33,641 nt of DNA, taken from assembly GCA_022563315.1 (NCBI GenBank), contig JADFNO010000020.1, forward strand, positions 1 through 33,641. The letters run 5' to 3'. Below are positions 1-10,000 of this stretch, in pieces (position 1 is the stretch's first letter; every line of letters starts with the position of its first letter). The notes beneath the pieces were generated by a model. The model ran no database searches. It had not been told where the DNA came from and saw nothing but the letters and a program-made list of their open reading frames with translations. The stretch is from Planctomycetota bacterium. Its GTDB lineage: Bacteria; Planctomycetota; Phycisphaerae; Phycisphaerales; SM1A02. The translations under genes and the position numbers were made by a program.

Positions 1-126
1 AACGACGCCGTCCACGACGAGGTCCGCGGGACAATCTTCCTTCTTCGGGCACGGCCCCCAGGTACCGAGCAAGAAGAGCAGATCCTTCACGCCAACGACG
101 CCGTCCACGACGAGGTCCGCCGGGCA
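1..126 (-). repeat. 93-bp tandem repeat encoding dockerin-like 31-residue units
   Basis: Bases 1-31 and 94-124 are almost identical, a period of 93 bp (31 codons). They encode a CPADLVVDGVVGVKDLL-type unit ending in WGPCP; the second copy is cut by the edge. Such WGPCP units are common at the C-termini of planctomycete exported proteins and look like relatives of the dockerin/EF-hand calcium loop. Here the usual DxDGDG acidic run reads DLVVDG, so calcium ligands appear to be lost. Confidence 0.7.
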
Positions 127-1998
127 GCTTGGCGCGCACGGGCTCTTCACGACTTCCTGACAAATGACCTTGCAGTCGCCGGGGCCCACAGGGGGTCCGA
201 AGCCACCCGGAGTGGCAACCGTCCCGTCCTGGTTCTCGATGCCGACCGTCGGCGAGTCGAAGAACAGTATCTCGCCGTACCGGAACTCGATGCAGTTGGT
301 GCCCTCGAACAGGATCGCCTGGAAGGTCGCAAGCTCGCCGACATCGCCGCCGAAGTGCTCGACGCCGTCCCACTGGGCGATGAACCTGCGGTTCGGGGCC
401 GCGCCCTTGGTCTCGTAGTAGACGGTGCCAGCCTGGTTCGGGCTCCAGTCGTCCCAGTACGGATAGATCCCATCGTTGGGATCGATCGGATCCGGGATCG
501 CGTCGTTGCTAAAGTCGCTGAGATCAGCGCCGAACGTCAGGTAACCGTTGGAGGTCACTCCAATGTCCGTGTGGTCGTCACCGTAGAAGTTGAAGGTGAA
601 TCCGATCGGAACGACGTCGCCGGCATCATCGTTGTTGCTGGCAATCGGGGCCACGATGCCGGTGCCGGAGATATCGTCGAACGGATTGCCGCAGTCGTCG
701 ATCGAGGGGTAAACGGCGCCGCCGCAGCCAATGTCGTCGCCCTGATAGACCCCGCCTTGCGCGGCGCAATCCTCTTCGGTCGTGATGAAGCACACGTCCT
801 CGATCAGGCAGCAGGCGCCCATCGTCGGGAAGCACAGGTCGCCGCAGAAATCCTCGGCCTCGCCGGCGCAGATGCCGTCCCAGGTCACCTCGCAGCAAAA
901 CGGGTCGATCGCGCAGACGATCGCGCAGCAGTCAGGATCCTCACAGCCGGGGGTGCCGTTGGCCTCGCAGCAGTCGCCCGCCGCGTCGTCGCAGGGGCCG
1001 GGCGGTAACTCGCAGGGCACGTTACACGTCAGCGTGGCCACGTAGTCCGGACCGCAGAGGAACGTCGGCCCCGCAAAGTCGGGGGCCACGAAGAACCAAT
1101 GGATCCCAGGCGGCAGACAATCCGTGATGATACTTATTTGCTCGCCAGCAAAGCCTACGGCGAAGGGATCCAGGACAGATATCGTGTCGCAATCACCGGA
1201 CCCCAGCGGGACCGTCGGCACATACCCAATCACGAAGGCAAATGACGCCGTGACCGTCCAGGTGAACTCCGTGTTCTCGACCGTAATGATCTCGTACCAA
1301 TCGGTGTCACGGAGAGCCCCGTCCCACGCGGCCGTCCCGCAGTAGGTATCACCGCAGGCGATCGGCGAGAAGATCGGCGGAAGGGAGTTGCAGCCACCGT
1401 TGACCGTATCGGTCGGCAGACCGCAATTCGGCTCGTCCTCCGGTATTTCCGTGCCGTCGCACAACCCACCAGCGGCGAGAATGCCGCCGGAAGCATCACC
1501 TGTAACGAGGATGCTCGGAGCCTGAGCGCTGAGGTCCGCTTTGCCCGCTCCGCCCCCTCCGGGAGCGAGGCGCTTGTCGGCCTCGATAATCACGGCCACC
1601 GGATTCGCCTTACCCAGGATCACCTCCACCTGAACCATCGGCTGGTCCGGCAGGGTCAGCTCGAACGAGCCGGGAACAAACGAGGGATGATCCACTTCAA
1701 GCGTGGTCTTGGCCCACACCCCCTCAATGACGTAGACGCCATCGGGTCGTTCCGTCGCCTTGACGTTGAGACCCTCAGCATCGGTCGCCGCCACTATCGC
1801 TCCAGGAAGCAGATTGCCGGCAGCATCCATGACCGTGACTCGTAGCGTCTGAGCCGAGCCGTCACTAACAGCGGCGACCGCTGGGACCTTCAAGACGCTG
1901 CCGGCCAACGCCACCACAAACAGCAAGGCCAGACTCGGGATGATTGATCGTAATGGGCGCACACACACCGCGCCCGCCTCCTCAGTTCGGTTTCGCAT
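1..1998 (-). CDS. Secreted cysteine-rich multidomain protein, C-terminus cut by window edge
   Basis: The frame is open from an ATG at 1998 to base 1 (666 codons, no stop), so the C-terminus lies outside. The ATG has an AAGGAG ribosome site six bases upstream. Residues about 17-45 are a hydrophobic export signal after a basic N-terminus. A carboxypeptidase-regulatory/Ig-like beta domain follows (about 50-115), then a beta-rich part. About 343-390 is a cysteine module (CC..GTPGC..DCC..VC..FCC...WD..C), 394-425 is a GACC...C...C...YQGDD..C module, and about 430-600 resembles the nidogen-like beta-sandwich of bacterial surface proteins (FTFNFYGD...SNGYLTFG...YWDDW). From 625 a dockerin-like 31-residue repeat begins (CPADL..DG.VGV.DLL.LLG.WGPCP). 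Probably an exported or surface protein; no catalytic site was seen. The same two cysteine modules recur in the subtilase at 11740-15111. Confidence 0.85.
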   Translation of the reverse strand, partial: MRNRTEEAGAVCVRPLRSIIPSLALLFVVALAGSVLKVPAVAAVSDGSAQTLRVTVMDAAGNLLPGAIVAATDAEGLNVKATERPDGVYVIEGVWAKTTLEVDHPSFVPGSFELTLPDQPMVQVEVILGKANPVAVIIEADKRLAPGGGGAGKADLSAQAPSILVTGDASGGILAAGGLCDGTEIPEDEPNCGLPTDTVNGGCNSLPPIFSPIACGDTYCGTAAWDGALRDTDWYEIITVENTEFTWTVTASFAFVIGYVPTVPLGSGDCDTISVLDPFAVGFAGEQISIITDCLPPGIHWFFVAPDFAGPTFLCGPDYVATLTCNVPCELPPGPCDDAAGDCCEANGTPGCEDPDCCAIVCAIDPFCCEVTWDGICAGEAEDFCGDLCFPTMGACCLIEDVCFITTEEDCAAQGGVYQGDDIGCGGAVYPSIDDCGNPFDDISGTGIVAPIASNNDDAGDVVPIGFTFNFYGDDHTDIGVTSNGYLTFGADLSDFSNDAIPDPIDPNDGIYPYWDDWSPNQAGTVYYETKGAAPNRRFIAQWDGVEHFGGDVGELATFQAILFEGTNCIEFRYGEILFFDSPTVGIENQDGTVATPGGFGPPVGPGDCKVICQEVVKSPCAPSCPADLVVDGVVGVKDLLFLLGTWGPCPKKEDCPADLVVDGVV

Positions 1999-2446
1999 CA
2001 CTGACTCCTTCTATGCAAAGTGGGGGTTCGATCTTGCCTCCGTCCCCCGGCAAGCCATCGGTGATGCCTCATCTCGCAGCATCACAGGTCCGATAGACGA
2101 CCGCGAGGCTACCCCCCGCGGGCTCACAACGCAAGACTCCTCACAATTTTGGCCGGATGACCGCCGCGGGCAGACGCCACGGCTCTGAACCCTGCTTGCC
2201 AGCTGGCACTGACGGTGAATCCCGATGGAATCGGGACGGCTTTGTGTTGCGCGGAAAGAGGTGGCGAATGAAGCGTCGTCGAGACCGCCGAGGCTGGCCA
2301 AGGCGGGGGACGTGGGGTATGATCCGGGCCTGATTTTCCAGACCGCACGCTGGCCGGGTCGCGAGGCGACAGGACCAGGCGGTCGCGAGGTTGATCGACC
2401 CGAGGGTCAACATCGGCCAAGAGCCTCTCGGGTGCGGAAGCGGATG
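1999..2446. other. Intergenic region between divergent genes
   Basis: No convincing gene is present; the short frames here lack family features. The stretch must carry the promoters for the secreted protein on the left and the RRM gene on the right. Visible structure is a perfect 7-bp hairpin at 2220-2236 (TCCCGAT, 3-base loop, ATCGGGA) without a T tract, two copies of GGTCGCGAGG between 2357 and 2392, and a candidate promoter reading right. Confidence 0.5.
2295..2323 (+). promoter_or_regulatory. Candidate housekeeping promoter for the RRM gene
   Basis: TGGCCA at 2295-2300 (four of six matches to TTGACA) and TATGAT at 2318-2323 (five of six matches to TATAAT) are separated by 17 bp. This would give a leader of about 115 bases before the RRM start. 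It is a consensus match by eye only. Confidence 0.35.
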
Positions 2447-2749
2447 ATGTTTAAGATCTATGTTGGGAACCTCTCGTTTGACGCGACGGAATCAGAGGTG
2501 GAGCAGCTTTTCGGGCAGCACGGTGAGGTCCAGAGCGTGGCGATCGTGACGGACCGCGATACGGGTCGATCCCGGGGCTTTGGATTCGTCGAGATGACGG
2601 ACGATGCCCAAGGCCAGGCCGCGATCGACGCCATCGACGGGTCTGAACTTGGCGGGCGATCCTTGAAAGTGAACAAGGCGAGGCCGCGCGAGCGAGACCA
2701 GCGTGGCGGCGGCGGTGGCGGGGGCGGCAGTCAACGGGATCGGTGGTAG
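2447..2749 (+). CDS. Glycine-tailed single-RRM RNA-binding protein
   Basis: A 100-residue protein with one RNA recognition motif: RNP2 is IYVGNL at residues 4-9 and RNP1 is RGFGFVEM at 43-50, with the aromatic residues that stack on RNA bases. Residues 86-94 are a run of glycines followed by a short basic tail, as in cyanobacterial and planctomycete Rbp proteins thought to act as RNA chaperones or in cold response. ATG codons occur at 2444 and 2447; GGAAG six bases before 2447 and the usual M-x-IYVGNLS start favour 2447. The frame stays open upstream to 2225, but that part has no family features. It lies about 400 bp before rpoB on the same strand; co-transcription is not shown. Confidence 0.88.
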   Translation: MFKIYVGNLSFDATESEVEQLFGQHGEVQSVAIVTDRDTGRSRGFGFVEMTDDAQGQAAIDAIDGSELGGRSLKVNKARPRERDQRGGGGGGGGSQRDRW

Positions 2750-2810
2750 CCCGGATGGGGGATCCTCGCAGGAGGAACCCTACCTACAGCAGTCAAAAGC
2801 ACGGCAGGCT

Positions 2811-2948
2811 CACGGGCAGGATCGCTGAATCGGCGGGCTCACACCCGCGGAACGAGCGGGGTTCAGGGCCCGTGGCTTGGGCGACCGGATAGAGGGTGTA
2901 AGGCGGGCGATGCGTCAGGCCGAGAGCGGTCGGACTGGGCATCACCGC
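2811..2948 (+). other. Structured leader or unannotated RNA upstream of rpoB
   Basis: The 400-bp gap before rpoB has no convincing gene but two foldable elements. The first (2811-2874) has nested stems: CACGGGC with GCCCGTG, CTGAAT with GTTCAG (one G-T pair), and an inner GCGGG/CCCGC hairpin. The second (2903-2948) pairs GCGG..GATGC with GCATC.CCGC across a small internal loop. An A-rich stretch (2968-2993) follows. It did not match the conserved cores of SRP RNA, tmRNA or RNase P RNA as I remember them. In GC-rich DNA such stems can arise by chance, so this is only a candidate. Confidence 0.3.
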
Positions 2949-3009
2949 AAGAGCCATGCCGGGGCAGAAGAAAATCTCAAAAAAACCCAAAAATGACCGT
3001 GGATGCCCG

Positions 3010-3038
3010 TTGTGCGTGTGCGAGAGGCGTGCTAGGAT
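3010..3038 (+). promoter_or_regulatory. Candidate extended -10 promoter for rpoB
   Basis: TTGTGC at 3010-3015 lies 17 bp before TAGGAT at 3033-3038, which is preceded by TGC (an extended -10). Transcription would begin near 3045, leaving a leader of about 105 bases before the rpoB ATG. The A-rich stretch just upstream may help as an UP-like element. Judged by eye. Confidence 0.4.
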
Positions 3039-3149
3039 ACGCGACTTGGCGGAGCCGACATAAACCAGCCCCTTTTTCTAACGTGACCTGAGCCACTAGG
3101 ACCCCGGACTACGGCATGCGCCCTTGGTGTCGACTTTCGAGGTGAATTG

Positions 3150-6100
3150 ATGGTTGCAAAGAACGTGCGCGATTTCTCGAAGCGCGGCGATGCGATTGCT
3201 GTGCCGACGCTGACGGAGGTCCAATCGGGATCGTACAAGCGGTACCTTCAGCAGCATTTGTCTCCGGACGAGCGAGACGAGAAGGTCGGCCTGGCGGCGT
3301 TGCTGCGCGAGGTATTCCCGATCGAATCCTACGACGGGACGATGCGCCTTGAATACCTTTATTACAAGTTGGATGAGGCGCGGTACACGCCGGACGAATG
3401 CCGCGAGCTTCGTCTGACGTACGGGATGCCGTTTCGGATCGCGGTGCGGCTGATCCGCGAGGGGATTGACGAGATCGCGGAGGAGGAGATCTACCTCGGC
3501 GAGATTCCGATCATGATGGGCGGGGGCGAGTTCATCGTCAACGGTGCGGAACGGGTGATCGTCAGCCAATTGCATCGGAGCCCGGGCGTGGACTTCGGGA
3601 TCGTCTCGTCGGTCGGCGATCGACCGCTGCACTCAGCTCGGATCATCCCGGAGCGTGGCTCGTGGATCGAGCTGGAGGTGACGAAGAAGGACGTGCTGAT
3701 GATGCGGATCGATCAGTCGACGAAGATCGCCGCCACGACGTTCCTGCGGGCGTTGGACGAGCAGTACAGCGCGACGGACAAGCTGCTGGAGCTTTTTTTC
3801 AAGGTGAAGGCGGTCAAGGTCGAGAAGCTCAAGCCCGAGCACTACTCGGCGGAGATGATCATCGACACGGAGACGGGTGAAGAGTTGTGCCGGATCGGCG
3901 TCCAGCTCGGGGACGCCATTGAGGCAATTCAGTCCTCGGATCTCAAGAGCGTAAACGTGATCGCGGACGCGGGGGACCCGCTGCTCCTGAACACGCTGGC
4001 CGAGGAGCGGCTGGACTTCCTGGCCGAGGTCACCGAACACGAGGCGGCGCTGTTGCGGATCTACGGGCGACTTCGGCCGGGCAATCCGCCGCAGGTGGAG
4101 AAGGCTCGCTCGTTGTTTCGGGAGAAGTTCTTCGACGACAAGCGATACCGGCTCGGGAAGGTGGGGCGATTCCGGATCAACCGGAAGTTCGAGACGGACA
4201 AGATTTACGAGGCCGCCCCGGAAGATGTGCAGCACATTCGGGCTGAGGACTTCCTCGCGGTGATCCGTTACATCCTGGACCTGCGGGCTAAGCGGAACAA
4301 GGCGCATATAGACGACATCGACCACCTTGGGAACCGTCGGCTGCGAACGCTGGACGAGTTGGCGGTCGAGGAGATGCGCAAGGGCTTCCTCAAGCTGAGG
4401 CGGACCGTCCAGGAGCGGATGAGCGTTCGAGACCCGGATGAGCTGAGCAAAGTCGCTGACCTCGTCAACTCCAAGTCGATCAGTAGTGCGATCGAGTTCT
4501 TCTTCGGGCGCAGCGAGCTGTCACAGGTCGTCGATCAGACGAATCCGCTGTCGATGCTGGTGCACGAGCGGCGGCTGTCGGCGCTGGGCCCGGGCGGGCT
4601 GAACCGTAAACGAGCGGGATTCGAGGTCCGCGACGTACACATCAGCCACTACGGCCGAATCTGCCCGATCGAGACGCCGGAAGGGACGAACATCGGCCTG
4701 ATCGCGTCACTGGGCATCTACGCCAAGATCGACAGCTACGGGTTCCTGCTCACGCCATACCGGAAGGTGAAGCGGGGCAAGGTGACGGGCGAGGTGGAGT
4801 TCCTGCGGGCCGACCAGGAGATGAAGAGCGTCCTGGCGACATCGGACATTCTGGACGAAACGGGACGAATCACCAGCGGGCAGGTCTTGGCTCGGGTGAG
4901 CGGCGATCTGTCCCAGGTTCAGGCCGCCGACGTGCAGTACGTCGATATCTCACCGAAGCAGATCGTGGGGGTGTCGGCAGCGCTGATCCCGTTCCTGGAA
5001 CACGACGACGCCAACCGCGCGCTGATGGGTTCGAACATGCAGCGCCAAGCGGTGCCGTTGATCAAGAGCGAACCGCCGCTGGTGGCAACGGGCATGGAGG
5101 AGGAGGTCGGCGAGCACTCGGGGATGATCGTGAAGTCGAGACGCTCCGGCACGGTGACCTACGTGGATTCGCAGCGCATCATCATCGATAACGCTGACGA
5201 GTATGAGCTGCGCACGTTCGTCGGGCTGAACGAGCGCACCTGTCAGCATCAGCAGCCGCTGGTTCGGATGAACGAAACGGTAGAGAAGGGGCAGATCATC
5301 GCCGACGGGGCGTCGACGGTTCACGGCGAGCTGGCGATCGGCAAGAACGTGCTCGTGTCGTTTTCTACGTTTGACGGCTATAACTTCGAGGACGCGATTG
5401 TCATCTCGGAACGACTCGTCAAGGACGACGTGTTTACGTCGATCCACATCGAGAACTTCGACGTCGAGATCCGCGAGACGAAGCTGGGACGAGAGGAGTT
5501 CACGCGCGACATCCCCAACGTCTCGGAGAAGGCGCTGCGGAACCTGGACGAGCACGGCGTGATTCGGGTCGGCGCGCGGGTAGGTCCCGGCGACATTCTG
5601 GTCGGGAAAGTCAGCCCCAAGAGCAAGTCCGAGCTCACCCCCGAGGAGAAGCTGCTGCATGCGATCTTCGGACGAGCCGGCGAGGACGTGAAGAACGATT
5701 CGCTGGAGGTGCCGGCGGGCACGGCGGGCATCGTCATCTCCGCCCGTCGCTTCAATCGCCGAATGCACCTCACCGATGATCAGAAGCGGCAGGTCAAGAA
5801 GGAGATCGCTGAATACGAGGGTCTGATGAACGCGAAGGCGATCGCGCTGTTCCGTCAGATGATCGATCAGATGATCGAGGTGCTGGGGACGCCGATTGTT
5901 GATCCTTCGACCCGCCAGAAGGTCGGCGCATCGGATATTCCGGAGGTGATCCTCGAGCAGATCGAGAACTTCCACGAGAAGTGGATCAAGGGGAACAAGG
6001 ACGCCAAGGCGGCGGCCCTGAAGATCCGGAGCCAGTTCTGGCCACGGATCGAGGCGGTGGAGAAGGAGCGTGAGCGGAAGTTGGCGCACATGAAGCGCGG

Positions 6101-6953
6101 GGACGAGCTTCCCTCGGGCGTGCTCGAGATGGTCAAGGTCTATTTGGCCACGCGGCGGCAACTGTCGGTCGGGGACAAGATGGCTGGTCGGCACGGCAAC
6201 AAGGGCGTGATTGCCCGCATCGTTCCTGAGGAGGACATGCCGTTCCTCGCCGACGGAATTGCGGTGGACGTGCTGCTGAACCCGTTGGGCGTACCGTCGC
6301 GCATGAACGTCGGCCAAATCCTCGAGACACACCTGGGGTGGGCGGCAGCGGTGCTGGGCTTTCAGGCGAGAACGCCTGTGTTTGATGGCGCGACCGAGGA
6401 CGAAGTGCTCGCAGCGATCGACGAGGCGAATCTCCACGTCGAACAGCGGCTGAAGGAGTTTGAGCAGACAGGCAAGAATCCCGGCGCGAGGCGCGAGCAT
6501 CTCGTGACGGTTCCCTTCGGCGGCAAGGTGCAGCTTTACGACGGCCGCACCGGCGAACCGTTCCATCAGAAGTCGAGCGTGGGGTACATGTACCTGTTGA
6601 AGCTGCACCATCTGGTGGACGACAAGATTCACGCCCGCGCGACGGGCCCCTACAGCCTGATCACCCAACAGCCGCTGGGCGGGAAGGCCCGCACCGGTGG
6701 TCAACGCTTCGGCGAGATGGAGGTCTGGGCCCTGGAGGGCTACGGCGCGGCATATATGCTGCAGGAGTTATTGACGGTCAAGAGCGACGACGTTGAAGGC
6801 CGGACCAAAATCTACGACTCCATGGTCAAGGGCACCAACGTCCTGGAAGCTGGGATGCCGGTCGTGTTTGATGTGTTGTGCTTCGAGATTCGAGGGTTGG
6901 GATTGAACATCAGTTTGGAAAAGCAGCAATTGGAAGCGGCCAGCCTCTTGTGA
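3150..6953 (+). CDS. rpoB: DNA-directed RNA polymerase subunit beta
   Basis: A 1267-residue beta subunit, full length for the family. Family blocks are unmistakable: the rifampicin-pocket segment (SELSQ at 455-459 through [13 protein letters not shown]), the [14 protein letters not shown] block, the [13 protein letters not shown] block that contacts the active site, and the C-terminal [10 protein letters not shown]...[14 protein letters not shown]. It forms the catalytic core with RpoC. The ATG at 3150 is chosen over the TTG at 3147 because GAGGTGA at 3139-3145 sits at proper distance only from the ATG. Rifampicin-pocket residues equivalent to E. coli Gln513, Asp516, His526 and Ser531 are kept (459, 462, 472, 477), but the Phe514 equivalent is Val460. 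rpoC follows after 104 bp. The rplKAJL genes that usually precede rpoB are not in the window. Confidence 0.98.
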   Translation: MVAKNVRDFSKRGDAIAVPTLTEVQSGSYKRYLQQHLSPDERDEKVGLAALLREVFPIESYDGTMRLEYLYYKLDEARYTPDECRELRLTYGMPFRIAVRLIREGIDEIAEEEIYLGEIPIMMGGGEFIVNGAERVIVSQLHRSPGVDFGIVSSVGDRPLHSARIIPERGSWIELEVTKKDVLMMRIDQSTKIAATTFLRALDEQYSATDKLLELFFKVKAVKVEKLKPEHYSAEMIIDTETGEELCRIGVQLGDAIEAIQSSDLKSVNVIADAGDPLLLNTLAEERLDFLAEVTEHEAALLRIYGRLRPGNPPQVEKARSLFREKFFDDKRYRLGKVGRFRINRKFETDKIYEAAPEDVQHIRAEDFLAVIRYILDLRAKRNKAHIDDIDHLGNRRLRTLDELAVEEMRKGFLKLRRTVQERMSVRDPDELSKVADLVNSKSISSAIEFFFGRSELSQVVDQTNPLSMLVHERRLSALGPGGLNRKRAGFEVRDVHISHYGRICPIETPEGTNIGLIASLGIYAKIDSYGFLLTPYRKVKRGKVTGEVEFLRADQEMKSVLATSDILDETGRITSGQVLARVSGDLSQVQAADVQYVDISPKQIVGVSAALIPFLEHDDANRALMGSNMQRQAVPLIKSEPPLVATGMEEEVGEHSGMIVKSRRSGTVTYVDSQRIIIDNADEYELRTFVGLNERTCQHQQPLVRMNETVEKGQIIADGASTVHGELAIGKNVLVSFSTFDGYNFEDAIVISERLVKDDVFTSIHIENFDVEIRETKLGREEFTRDIPNVSEKALRNLDEHGVIRVGARVGPGDILVGKVSPKSKSELTPEEKLLHAIFGRAGEDVKNDSLEVPAGTAGIVISARRFNRRMHLTDDQKRQVKKEIAEYEGLMNAKAIALFRQMIDQMIEVLGTPIVDPSTRQKVGASDIPEVILEQIENFHEKWIKGNKDAKAAALKIRSQFWPRIEAVEKERERKLAHMKRGDELPSGVLEMVKVYLATRRQLSVGDKMAGRHGNKGVIARIVPEEDMPFLADGIAVDVLLNPLGVPSRMNVGQILETHLGWAAAVLGFQARTPVFDGATEDEVLAAIDEANLHVEQRLKEFEQTGKNPGARREHLVTVPFGGKVQLYDGRTGEPFHQKSSVGYMYLLKLHHLVDDKIHARATGPYSLITQQPLGGKARTGGQRFGEMEVWALEGYGAAYMLQELLTVKSDDVEGRTKIYDSMVKGTNVLEAGMPVVFDVLCFEIRGLGLNISLEKQQLEAASLL

Positions 6954-6970
6954 AGGAACTCTTGCAGCGA

Positions 6971-7053
6971 TCAGCCGTCAGCCATCAGTCTGGCGGACGA
7001 TCGCTGTTCAGCAACTTCATGAGCTGAAAGCTGAACGCTGAAAGCTGAGAGCT
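6971..7053. repeat. Inverted arrays of a 7-bp repeat in the rpoB-rpoC spacer
   Basis: The spacer holds two arrays of a heptamer. At 6971-6990 it reads TCAGCCG TCAGCCA TCAGTC; at 7021-7053 it reads GAGCTGA AAGCTGA ACGCTGA AAGCTGA GAGCT, the reverse complement of the same TCAGCNN unit. The arrays can pair in the transcript to form a stem just before rpoC. The second array ends five bases before the rpoC ATG and takes the place of a normal ribosome site. It resembles the short tandem heptamer repeats reported in cyanobacteria and other bacteria. Confidence 0.7.
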
Positions 7054-7057
7054 ACTT

Positions 7058-10000
7058 ATGACTGACAACGTCTACGATCGCGTCAACGATTTCGGGTCGG
7101 TAAAGATCTCGCTGGCCAGCCCCAACGACATCCGCAGTTGGAGCTTCGGCGAAGTGAAGAAACCCGAGACGATCAATTACCGCACGTATCGTCCGGAGAA
7201 GGACGGGCTCTTTTGCGAGCGCATCTTCGGGCCCGAGCGCGACTACGAGTGCGCCTGCGGCAAGTACAAAGGCACGAAGTACAAGGGCATCATCTGCGAT
7301 CGCTGCGGCGTGAAGGTGACCCACTCTCGGGTCCGCCGCAAGCGCATGGGGCACATCAATTTGGCGGCCCCGATCGTGCATATCTGGTTCTTCAAGGCGC
7401 TGCCCAGCCGGCTCGGGACACTGCTGGGGATGAAGACCGCGGACCTGGAAAAGATCATCTACTTCCAGGATTACGTGACGACCGAGCCGGGAACGAGCGA
7501 GCTGCAACTGCGGCAGGTGCTGACTGAAGATGATTACCGGGAAGCGGTCGAGAAGTTCGGCCCGACGGCTTTCACCGCCCTGATGGGGGCGGAGGCGGTC
7601 CGCGAACTGTTGTATCAGCTGAACCTCAATGACCTGTCCGACCAGCTTCGCGAGGGTCTGAACAACACCCGCAGCAAGCAGAAGATCAAGGACCTGTCCA
7701 AACGGCTCAAGCTCGTGGAGCAGCTTCGCCTCAGCGCCAACGATCCAACCTGGATGGTGATGGACGTGATCCCGGTCATCCCGCCGGACCTCCGCCCCCT
7801 CGTGCTGCTGGAGAGCGGCAACTTCGCCACCAGCGACCTGAACGATCTGTACCGGCGGATTATCAACCGCAACAATCGCCTCAAAAAGCTGATGGACCTC
7901 AACGCGCCGGAAGTGATTATTCGCAACGAGAAGCGGATGCTTCAGCAGGCCGTGGACGCGCTGTTCGACAACGGCCGGTGCCGGCGTCCGGTGCTCGGCT
8001 CGAGCAACCGTCCGCTGAAGTCGCTCACCGACATGATCAAGGGCAAGCAGGGTCGCTTCCGCGAAAACCTGCTGGGCAAGCGGGTGGACTACTCGGCTCG
8101 TTCGGTGATCGTGGTCGGTCCGGAGCTGAAGCTGCACCAATGCGGCCTGCCCAAGAAGATCGCGTTGGAGCTGTACCAGCCGTTCATCATTCGCAAGCTC
8201 AAGGAGCACGGCCTGGCGGACACGATCAAGAGCGCCAAGCGCATGCTGGAGCGACGGGACCCGGAAGTGTGGGACATCCTGGAGCAAGTGATTTACCAGC
8301 ACCCGGTGCTGCTGAACCGTGCCCCGACGCTGCACCGGATGGGAATTCAGGCGTTCGAGCCGGTGCTGGTCGAGGGCAACGCGATCATGATCCACCCGCT
8401 GGTCTGCGCCGGGTATAACGCCGACTTCGACGGCGATCAGATGGCGGTGCATCTTCCGCTCTCGGTTGAGGCCCAGGCTGAGGCCCACGTGCTGATGCTC
8501 TCGACGCACCAGATTTTCTCGCCGGCGAACGGCGAGCCGATCGTCTCGCCCAGTCAAGACATCGTGATGGGCGTGTACTTCCTGACGGTGGCGCCCGCCA
8601 CCGACAGCGACGTTCCGGAGGAGAAGCTGCCCCGATTCAAGGACCCCCACGAGGCGATCCTGGCCCTGGAGCTGGGCAAGATCGACCTCCAGCAGCGGAT
8701 CGTGGTCCGACTGGCGCGCTTCGGCGAGGTGGTCCAGGCCGAAACCGGGCTGGTCGAACCGCTCCCCCGGCATCGCCGCCTCGTGACCTCGGTGGGACGG
8801 GTCCTGTTCAGCGACGTGCTGGCCGACGGCATGCCGTTCTACAACTGCGCGCTGGGCAAAGTCGGGTGCAGCCGGGTCATTGACGACACCTACGCCCGGT
8901 TGGGGCGACCCGCGACGTTGCAGATCCTCGACGACATGAAGGAGCTCGGATTCAAGAGCGCGACCCTCTCGGGCTTGTCGATCGGGATCACCGACATCCG
9001 CATCCCCGCCGACAAGGGGCATCTGATCGACCTGACGCAGAAGAAAGTGGATCGGGTGGAGAAGAACTACCAAGCCGGGGCGATTACCGAGCGTGAGCGT
9101 CACAACCAGTTGCTGGACCTGTGGGCTCACTGCCGTGAGCAAGTGACCAAGAGCATGGTGCAGACGCTCGAGAACGATCGGCGCGACCCGACAAACCATA
9201 AGGAGGTGCCGATCGACTCCACGGAGGGAGAGCCCTACCTCAACCCGGTCTTTTTGATGTCCACGTCCGGTGCCCGAGGCAACATCAGCCAGATGCAACA
9301 ACTGGCGGGCATGCGCGGCCTGATGGCCAAGCCCTCTGGCGAGATCATCGAAACCCCGATTCGGGCGAACTTCCGCGAGGGGCTGAACGTCCTTGAATAC
9401 TTCTCCTCGACACACGGCGCCCGTAAGGGCCTGGCCGACACTGCCCTCAAGACCGCGGACTCCGGCTATCTGACCCGCAAGCTCTACGACGTGGCCCAGG
9501 CCGTGGTCGTCACCGAGCTCGACTGCGGGACGAAGATGGGCATTCCCAAGCGGGCGATCTACAAGGGCGAGCAGATCGATGTCCCGCTTCGCGAGGCGAT
9601 CCTCGGTCGAACCAGCCGTCAGACAATCCGCAACCCGATTACCGACAAGCTGATCGTCGAGGAGAACCAGCTCATCACCTCGGCGGTGGCAGCCGAGATC
9701 GAAGCCTTGGGCATCGACTCCGTGCGGGTCCGCAGCAGCCTGACCTGCGGAACCTCTCGCGGCGTGTGCGCCCGCTGCTATGGCATGGACATGTCGACGG
9801 GGCAGGCGGTTGAGGTCGGACTTGCCGTGGGCACGATCGCCGCCCAATCCATCGGCGAGCCGGGCACGCAGCTCACGATGCGGACCTTCCACACTGGCGG
9901 CATTGCCGCCCGCGGAATCGTCGAGACCAGCTACCGGGCCGGGCACAGCGGCATGGTTGAGCTTCGCGACTGCAACGAGGTCGAGGTCAGCTCGCCTTCG

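Noticed and set aside
2811-2948. SRP RNA, tmRNA, RNase P RNA or tRNA in the gap before rpoB
   Set aside because: None of the conserved core sequences as I remember them was found, and no cloverleaf with a T-loop was seen, so only a generic structured element is reported.
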